A DNA stretch of 18,296 nt from Chloroflexota bacterium (lineage in GTDB: Bacteria; Chloroflexota; Ktedonobacteria; Ktedonobacterales; Ktedonobacteraceae): positions 1 through 18,296 of the forward strand of contig CADDYT010000132.1 of NCBI GenBank assembly GCA_902810755.1, written 5' to 3'. Each line of letters starts with the position of its first letter. Within the stretch, counting starts at the first letter, position 1. Shown here piece after piece: positions 13,219 to 18,296 of the stretch. Below the pieces are notes generated by a model. It saw nothing but the letters and a program-made list of their open reading frames with translations. It did not search any database and was not told the origin of the DNA. Position numbers and translations under genes: made by a program.

Positions 13219-14892
13219 ATGGTCATCATTCATCCAGAGAAGCTGCGCTGGCTGCTCTGGCTGCGCTGGAAACAGTTCTATCGCAGCTTTACCCGCGATA
13301 AATCACGCATCATCGGCGCCATCTTCATGGTCATCTTTGGCCTGCCCTTTTTTGCCGGTATCGCGGTACTGACCTTCCTCGGTTACCGCTTCCTGCCTTC
13401 GCCCGCCAACATCGGCCTGCTCTACCTGGCCCTGATCGGCGTCTACATGGCGTGGATTATCCTGCCCCTGCTCGAATACAACGTCAACGAAGGGCTTGAT
13501 CTTTCCAAACTCTCGCTCTTCCCGCTCACGCACGCGGAACTGATGACCAGCCTGGTGCTTTCCACGCTGCTGGATATTCCGACGCTGGCCCTGCTGCTCA
13601 TCTTTGCCGCCGTCGTAGCTGGCTGGGCTATCTCGCTGCCGGTCGCGCTCTTCGCCGTGCTGGCGATGCTCGTCTTCTACGTGCAGGTCGTGGGCATGAG
13701 CCAGCTGGTGCTGGCCCTGCTCATGCGCACGTTGCAGAGCCGCCGTTTCCGCGACCTCAGCATTATCATCATCATCCTCTTCTCGTCCTCGTGCGGCATT
13801 CTGGGGCAGTTCGTAGGCCGCTTCGCCAACGGTCTGCCCGGCTTCATCGGCGGCGTTGCCGGAGCCGCGCCCATCCTGCAATGGCTCCCGCCGGGCATGG
13901 CCGCGCGCTCTATCCAGCAGGTCATCGCGGGCAACTGGGGCTTCGCCTTTGCCTGGCTGGTCGCGCTGATGGCCGTCAACATCCTTGTCCTCTACCTCTG
14001 GCAGGCCGTGATCGAACGTGCCCTGACCTCGCCGGAAGAGGGCGGCACCGTGCGCGCGCGCCATCATCGCGAGCGGCCTATCGCAACCCGGCGCGAAACG
14101 ACGGCGACGCGCTTCTGGGAACGCCTGCTCTCGCCACAGGTGCTGGCGATTGCCAGTAAAGAGGCAAAATACTTCTGGCGCGACCCGCAGCTCAAGGCGC
14201 TGGTCTTCCAGTCGATCATCAGCGGCATTTTCTTCATCGTCTGGCCTCTGATCGGCTTCGGCGGCCACTCGTCCACGTCGCGCGTGCTGAGCGGGCTGCT
14301 GGTCCTGTTCGCGCCGCTGGCCGTCTTCTTTTTCATGCTCAGCCTCTCATTCAACTCGCTGGGCATGGAGCGGCAGAGTCTGACCGAACTGTTCCTCTTC
14401 CCGGTTGAGCCGCAGCGCATCCTGTGGGGAAAGAACCTGACGGTGTTTGTGATGGGCCTGATCGAACTGGTGGTGCTGGTGCTGGCCGCTTCGTTTCTCT
14501 CCCACGCCTGGAATTTCACGCTGCCCACGCTGGCGGTCGGGCTGGCCGGTATCGGGGTGACGCTGGGCTGCGGCAACTTCACCTCCGTCTTCTTCCCGCA
14601 GCGTATGCGCCAGATGCAGCGCGGCTTCCGCGCCACCGGGGCCTCCTCCGGCAACGGCTGTTTGCGCGGCATCATGTCGCTCATCATGCTTATCGTGACC
14701 GCCATCGTCCTCACCCCGCTCATCCTGGCCTTCCTCCTGCCCCTGCTCTTCCATGCCGAATGGATCTGGGCCTTCGTCATTCCGGCGGCCCTGCTCTACG
14801 GCATCGCCTTCCACCAGACCGTCTCCCGCCTCGTCGCCCTCCGCATGCTCGCCCGCGAACCGGAGATTCTGGCGCTGACGACGAGGGAGTGA
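13219..14892 (+). CDS. ABC-2 type exporter permease, large (557 aa)
   Basis: An integral membrane subunit with two hydrophobic halves. The N-terminal half (about 30-265) has some six TM segments. A basic H/R-rich cytoplasmic loop (about 275-305) follows, and the C-terminal half (about 325-545) has another six. The N-terminus is amphipathic (L-R-W-L-L-W-L-R-W-K-Q-F), typical of the elbow helix of ABC-2 permeases. Twice the usual length suggests that one chain supplies a complete permease. There is no FtsX/MacB outer domain, so it is not a lipoprotein exporter. GGAGG at 13204-13208 precedes the ATG. It is coupled to the upstream ATPase. No resistance or peptide gene adjoins it, so the cargo cannot be inferred. 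Confidence 0.88.
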   Translation: MVIIHPEKLRWLLWLRWKQFYRSFTRDKSRIIGAIFMVIFGLPFFAGIAVLTFLGYRFLPSPANIGLLYLALIGVYMAWIILPLLEYNVNEGLDLSKLSLFPLTHAELMTSLVLSTLLDIPTLALLLIFAAVVAGWAISLPVALFAVLAMLVFYVQVVGMSQLVLALLMRTLQSRRFRDLSIIIIILFSSSCGILGQFVGRFANGLPGFIGGVAGAAPILQWLPPGMAARSIQQVIAGNWGFAFAWLVALMAVNILVLYLWQAVIERALTSPEEGGTVRARHHRERPIATRRETTATRFWERLLSPQVLAIASKEAKYFWRDPQLKALVFQSIISGIFFIVWPLIGFGGHSSTSRVLSGLLVLFAPLAVFFFMLSLSFNSLGMERQSLTELFLFPVEPQRILWGKNLTVFVMGLIELVVLVLAASFLSHAWNFTLPTLAVGLAGIGVTLGCGNFTSVFFPQRMRQMQRGFRATGASSGNGCLRGIMSLIMLIVTAIVLTPLILAFLLPLLFHAEWIWAFVIPAALLYGIAFHQTVSRLVALRMLAREPEILALTTRE

Positions 14893-14909
14893 ATATGGCG
14901 TGAAAAGAC

Positions 14910-14957
14910 AGAAGATGCACTAAAGAGCCGGTTATCCCTGAAAGCTATGCATCTTCT
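14910..14957. other. 10-bp perfect inverted repeat between convergent genes
   Basis: AGAAGATGCA (14910-14919) and TGCATCTTCT (14948-14957) are exact reverse complements around a 28-base centre. They lie between the stop of the permease and the stop of the convergent minus-strand gene. The T-content after the stem is low, so it may be a weak two-way terminator. Confidence 0.35.
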
Positions 14958-14971
14958 CTGGGACACCTTTC

Positions 14972-17692
14972 TCACTGCCCCGAGATTGATGCTCCAGGCG
15001 ACGCGGCTTCCTCTGGCGCCTCGAAGGAAAGGATGTATGTATCCAGATCAGGATCATTTGCCAGTTTCCTGAGTGGTTGAGGGGATGAGACCATGCCCAA
15101 CTCTCGCAGTTCAGGAAGCCGTTCCAGAGCCACAACTCCGACTGCCAGTTGATCGAGGATGGTGCTATCCTCTGCGACCGCACACTCAATCTTCCTGAGT
15201 CCACGCAGGTAATGCGCGTCTTTGCTATAGCACACTCCGGCTTGTCGTAGGTCAGGGACTCCTCGAAACGTGCGCAGACAACGGGCGAGTGCAAATGAGT
15301 GCGCGTATTTCAGCGCCACCTGGCTGTTCTGGCGCTCAGGCCACTTGAGCAAACGATAGAGAAAGGTAAACTGCTCAAAGAAGGTAAAGAGCGAGCGAAA
15401 GGTTTGCGGTGGAGTGAGTACCCCACTGGCCAGACCTGTCGCTAATGTCCCAAACCAGGCTCCTGCATCATCATAGATTTGCCCTTGTTGTTTTGCAGCC
15501 TGGATGTCGTAGTACATGGCAAGGCCCTCCTCGGTCTCCAGGGAGTTCTTGCTATGAATGCCCAGCAGGCCGAGAAGAGACCGCTCTCCGGCAACGCAAC
15601 GGGCAACATGACCTGCCAATTCGTGCGAGAGGTACTGCTTGATTTGCCTCACTGATAACGGTTTCTCTGGAAGGTACAGATGCCGCAAACCCTGCTCAAT
15701 ACGAGGATTACTGGCATTGGCATCAATTTTCACCTGCCATCCATCATAGCCCCCTTGTTGCAAAGCGGCAGTGAAGAATTTCCTGGCGGTTTGAGCAGAA
15801 ACCATGCGTTGAGGATGGGTAGTAGGCAGCGGTGAGCGATGATGTACTTCCTGAATTGCTTCGTTGTAAGAGGCGAGATCGAGAGAGAGATGAAGATCTT
15901 CCTGGAAAAACTGCATCAACTGCTGGCTGATTGTTGTCGTTGTGGCTTGCTGCAATCCTTGAGCAAGAAAATGCGTGACATGGGATAATGCATACCGCAT
16001 TTCCTCTTTTGACGGAAGAGGATTGAGAAGCAGGTTGCATTCCCAGAATTGCTCATTGTTGCTCTCGTAGGTAGCCTCAATCAAACGGAGAAAGTTGAGT
16101 TCTTCCTCAATAGTATCCTCATAAAAGAGACGGACGAGAGCATTAGGTTCTTGCTGGTGTATTTCTGTCTTCAGTTGCAATAGACCAGCAATATGGCGAC
16201 GCACTTCTTCAATAGGAAGGGCTGGATAATGCAGGCGCGGTTCTCGTCCCTCAGCTAATGCAGCCTCTATCTCACGTTGTCGTGTCTGAGTTATGAAGAT
16301 GCTCAATTGCTCTTTGGTAGTCTCATCGATATCGGGAGTATACATCTGATTCCACTGCCGTTGCTCTTCCTGGCTGAAAGTGCCTGCGGAAGCTAGCCAC
16401 CAGTAGGAATCAAACGAAGCAAGCTGCCGATATCGCTCTACCCATCGCCAATCGAGTTGATGGTGTGGCGTATTTGCTCTCTGTCGCCATTGCTTGATCT
16501 CCTCAAGAGCTTCTTCGGCAAACATGCGATAGACCCTCCTTCGTTTAGAAATATAGGGGATAGCTTCTCGAAGTAACTGTTCTGCTTCATCAATTTTTCC
16601 CATACGTAGATAGAGCCGTCCGCGATTTGCAATATACATCCATGTTTCTGCTTGCGCGTGGGGATAGCCGACATTCGCAAGCCGCTGTATCTCTGTCTGG
16701 GCTTTCTCATTGAAAAGTAGAGCTTCTTGAAAGCGACCCAGTTCCGTAAGTATCTCAGATTTTTCGCCGTAGGAAACTGCTAGCCCTCCAAAGTCGAGGT
16801 AGCCTTGCTCTCTCAGTACAATACTCTGTTCCACAGATTGGAGAGCTTCTTCATACTGACCATCTCTCATAAGATAATAACTAAGAGCATTGGAGCAACG
16901 GGCAAGTCGGGTCTTAGCAAGTCCACTCTTGAGAAAAGACTGCTCTTCATGAATCGAATGGAGTGCTACACATTGTTTGTAGAGAACGATAGCTTGTTCT
17001 CGCAATTTTTGCGATGTTCGCTTTTCTCCTTGCTCTTCAGTATAGTCACACCATGCTCCAAAAAGCCAGGCCTGTAACTCAATAAGGCGTTTGTCGATGA
17101 TGCGTTCCAGCAGCGGCTGCAGTTTGTTGGCGAAGTGGCCGCGCAAGAGCGAGGGATCTTCCAATAGTCGCAGTAGACGCCCGGTGATCGCCTCACCTTC
17201 GGTTTGCTCTGAGAAGGCAATGCCGCCGGGGTCGAAGCTGTGCCAGTCGTCGAAAGAGAGCGCATCCTGCACCAGCGTGGCGACCCATTCCAGGCATAGC
17301 GGAGTGCCGCCGACCTGCTCGCTGATGGCGCGCAGATGCTCCAGGGGAACGCGCTCTAAGCCCAGGCGTTGCAAGAGCGTCACGCTGGTTGGCACCGAGA
17401 GCAGGGGGACGGTGAATTCGGAGACGAAGACTCGCTCGCGTCCGGGCCAGCCCGGCCATTCTTTGGTCGCCAGTAGTATCCTTGCCTGATGCTGGGCGCG
17501 TAAGAATGCGGCCAGAAACTCTTGCCAGCAACTTGCCAGCGTCCCCAGTTCGCTCAAGAGGCTCTCGGCATTGTCGAGCAGGATCACTGTCGGCTGGTTG
17601 TGGTGTTCCAGTTCGGTCAGCACATAGTGCATGCGCATTTGGAGCGATACCGAGGAGGAAGCGGGCAGAGGATTGCCCATCTCAGCCAGCAT
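14972..17692 (-). CDS. STAND NTPase remainder - TPR - DUF1704/MATCAP-type metallopeptidase
   Basis: A 906-residue frame from ATG 17692. Residues 1-200 are the back half of a STAND/NB-ARC-like NTPase: Walker B V-I-L-L-D40, the sensor strand R-I-L-L-A-T-K, and G128-G-T-P-L typical of NB-ARC. Residues about 225-400 are TPR-like helix pairs (G-Q-Y-E-E-A-L, G-R-F-Q-E-A-L, G-K-I-D-E-A-E). Residues about 490-880 are a DUF1704 ('QEGLA motif') domain, the family of the eukaryotic tyrosine carboxypeptidase MATCAP. It has H690-E-L-A-G-H695, E721-E-G-L-A, then F-R-G...Y-S-K-D-A-H-Y-L-R-G, so the zinc site looks complete. Walker A lies upstream in the same frame beyond an amber codon (17741-17743). The chosen ATG is therefore only the first usable one, with a poor ribosome site. 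Expected role: a sensor NTPase controlling a peptidase effector (inference). This copy may be inactive. Confidence 0.75.
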   Translation of the reverse strand: MLAEMGNPLPASSSVSLQMRMHYVLTELEHHNQPTVILLDNAESLLSELGTLASCWQEFLAAFLRAQHQARILLATKEWPGWPGRERVFVSEFTVPLLSVPTSVTLLQRLGLERVPLEHLRAISEQVGGTPLCLEWVATLVQDALSFDDWHSFDPGGIAFSEQTEGEAITGRLLRLLEDPSLLRGHFANKLQPLLERIIDKRLIELQAWLFGAWCDYTEEQGEKRTSQKLREQAIVLYKQCVALHSIHEEQSFLKSGLAKTRLARCSNALSYYLMRDGQYEEALQSVEQSIVLREQGYLDFGGLAVSYGEKSEILTELGRFQEALLFNEKAQTEIQRLANVGYPHAQAETWMYIANRGRLYLRMGKIDEAEQLLREAIPYISKRRRVYRMFAEEALEEIKQWRQRANTPHHQLDWRWVERYRQLASFDSYWWLASAGTFSQEEQRQWNQMYTPDIDETTKEQLSIFITQTRQREIEAALAEGREPRLHYPALPIEEVRRHIAGLLQLKTEIHQQEPNALVRLFYEDTIEEELNFLRLIEATYESNNEQFWECNLLLNPLPSKEEMRYALSHVTHFLAQGLQQATTTTISQQLMQFFQEDLHLSLDLASYNEAIQEVHHRSPLPTTHPQRMVSAQTARKFFTAALQQGGYDGWQVKIDANASNPRIEQGLRHLYLPEKPLSVRQIKQYLSHELAGHVARCVAGERSLLGLLGIHSKNSLETEEGLAMYYDIQAAKQQGQIYDDAGAWFGTLATGLASGVLTPPQTFRSLFTFFEQFTFLYRLLKWPERQNSQVALKYAHSFALARCLRTFRGVPDLRQAGVCYSKDAHYLRGLRKIECAVAEDSTILDQLAVGVVALERLPELRELGMVSSPQPLRKLANDPDLDTYILSFEAPEEAASPGASISGQ

Positions 17693-17740
17693 GTTGCCCA
17701 GGAAGGCTTCCAGCGCCGCCTGCGGGTCGACCGCCGCCTG

Positions 17741-17953
17741 CTACGACATGAGCAAGGGCAGCCAGAGAACCTGATAGCCGGGCTGCTGCGTGCGCAGGAA
17801 GTGCCAGGCGAGCCGGTGCAGTTCGCTGGACTTGCCCACCCCCATTGGCCCTTGCAGTACCACCAGCTTCTTCGGCGGCGTCTCGGTCAAAGCGTGTAGC
17901 ACAGCAGCGATCCATGCCTCGCGCCCCACCAGATGGCGGGTATCAGCTAGCAG
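17741..17953 (-). pseudogene. Walker A half of the STAND NTPase, cut off by an amber codon
   Basis: This is the same reading frame as the 906-residue gene. It reads D-T-R-H-L-V-G-R-E (the usual entry to AAA_16/NB-ARC domains), then a strand and the P-loop G-P-M-G-V-G-K-S-S (17851-17825), and ends at TAG 17741-17743. After the TAG the frame continues without a shift (Q-A-A-V-D-P-Q-A-A-L) into Walker B, about 75 residues beyond the P-loop, a normal spacing. A change of CAG to TAG would explain it; a sequencing error or suppression are alternatives. Upstream the frame stays open to about 18280 but has no ATG or ribosome site and overlaps the RHS frame. The gene therefore seems to have lost its 5' end. 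Confidence 0.7.
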
Positions 17954-18296
17954 GGGTCGCGCTGGGTCGCTCGGGCCAGCAGACGAGGGCGACTCCTCAG
18001 TGAGAAGCTCAACGTTGGCAAGCCATTGTAGGCGGTTCCCGGATTCAAGAGATTCTGGTACGCGATGGCATGCTGCTCGACAATGGTAGTGGAGGCAGAA
18101 ACCAATGGGGAGTCTGTAGTAATAGGTCCTGGAGGAGACTCTTGTCCGCTCGGAGAAATGAAGCGTTCTCCCGTCGGGTCCGTTCGGCTCTCCGGGTTCT
18201 CCCCCACACAGGCATACGGATCCATCCCTGTTGCGTTGTTCTGGAGCAGGTCGGCCTGGGTGAAGCGACCACTGACTGGATCATAATAACGCGCCC
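17947..18296 (-). CDS. RHS-repeat-associated core protein, C-terminal part (runs off right edge)
   Basis: The last 115 residues of an RHS/YD-repeat protein. It enters at the edge with A-R-Y-Y-D-P-V-S-G-R-F-T-Q-A-D and continues with M24-D-P-Y-A-C-V-G-E-N-P-E-S-R-T-D-P-T-G. This is the hallmark RHS core end, after which polymorphic toxin tails begin. About 70 residues follow, Ser/Thr/Pro-rich and without a motif I recognise. The last 20 or so are Arg-rich and overlap the NTPase frame, so they look like read-out of foreign DNA. It is probably a truncated or chimeric RHS tail. RHS proteins are large secreted or cell-surface proteins used in contact-dependent competition. No immunity gene is evident downstream. 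The family is certain; an intact toxin is doubtful. Confidence 0.8.
   Translation of the reverse strand, partial: ARYYDPVSGRFTQADLLQNNATGMDPYACVGENPESRTDPTGERFISPSGQESPPGPITTDSPLVSASTTIVEQHAIAYQNLLNPGTAYNGLPTLSFSLRSRPRLLARATQRDPC

Noticed and set aside
12264..13229. 321-codon open frame on the minus strand
   Set aside because: Opposite the ABC ATPase, which has all Walker motifs in its frame; the minus frame has no recognisable domain.
13303..14268. 321-codon open frame on the minus strand
   Set aside because: Opposite the ABC permease; its Asp/Glu/His/Arg-rich product is the mirror of hydrophobic codons.
17947..18280. Programmed -1 frameshift joining the RHS frame to the NTPase frame
   Set aside because: The frames do overlap, but I see no slippery heptamer or downstream structure, and the NTPase frame is meaningless over most of the overlap. 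A recombination joint is simpler.
1..18296. CRISPR array, tRNA or rRNA genes
   Set aside because: No regularly spaced identical repeats and no cloverleaf or rRNA-like segments were noticed; no scanning program was run.

Overview
The window reads as chromosomal DNA of a high-GC, soil-type bacterium with many signalling and accessory genes. The best guess is a Chloroflexota of the Ktedonobacteria type. This is an inference from the gene mix (tandem membrane Ser/Thr kinases with extracellular sensor domains, a Uma2-family protein with an R/A/E-rich coiled-coil tail, a Ski2-like helicase, an RHS tail and a STAND-type NTPase). No rRNA or other marker gene is present to prove it.

Layout. Positions 1-800 hold debris: the 3' end of an unrecognised reading frame, then two gene relics on the minus strand (the C-terminus of an O-methyltransferase and the last residues of a SnoaL-like protein) joined end to end. 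Positions 798-1757 (+) encode a PLP-dependent threonine/serine dehydratase. Converging on it is a Uma2-family protein (2778-1942, -), which shares a divergent promoter region with a large Ski2/Mtr4-like RNA helicase (3004-5619, +). A gap of about 560 bases follows, holding a palindromic repeat.

Positions 6178-11433 (+) are a signalling cluster: two tandem paralogous transmembrane Ser/Thr kinases, each with a cytoplasmic kinase, a low-complexity linker, one TM helix and an extracellular jelly-roll-like domain, followed by a small three-TM protein. Next come a membrane-anchored double-psi-barrel/3D-like protein with a strong terminator, and an ABC exporter operon (ATPase plus 557-aa permease).

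The right end (14972-18296, -) is the most unusual part. A STAND/NB-ARC-like NTPase is fused to TPRs and a C-terminal DUF1704/MATCAP-type metallopeptidase (HExxxH plus EEGLA). The gene is split by an in-frame amber codon between Walker A and Walker B, has no recognisable start, and overlaps out of frame with the truncated C-terminus of an RHS-repeat protein that runs off the window. Its base composition changes sharply at the NTPase/TPR border. An NTPase sensor with a peptidase effector, next to a polymorphic-toxin-type gene, has the architecture of a conflict or defence protein. That role is inference, and this copy may be broken.
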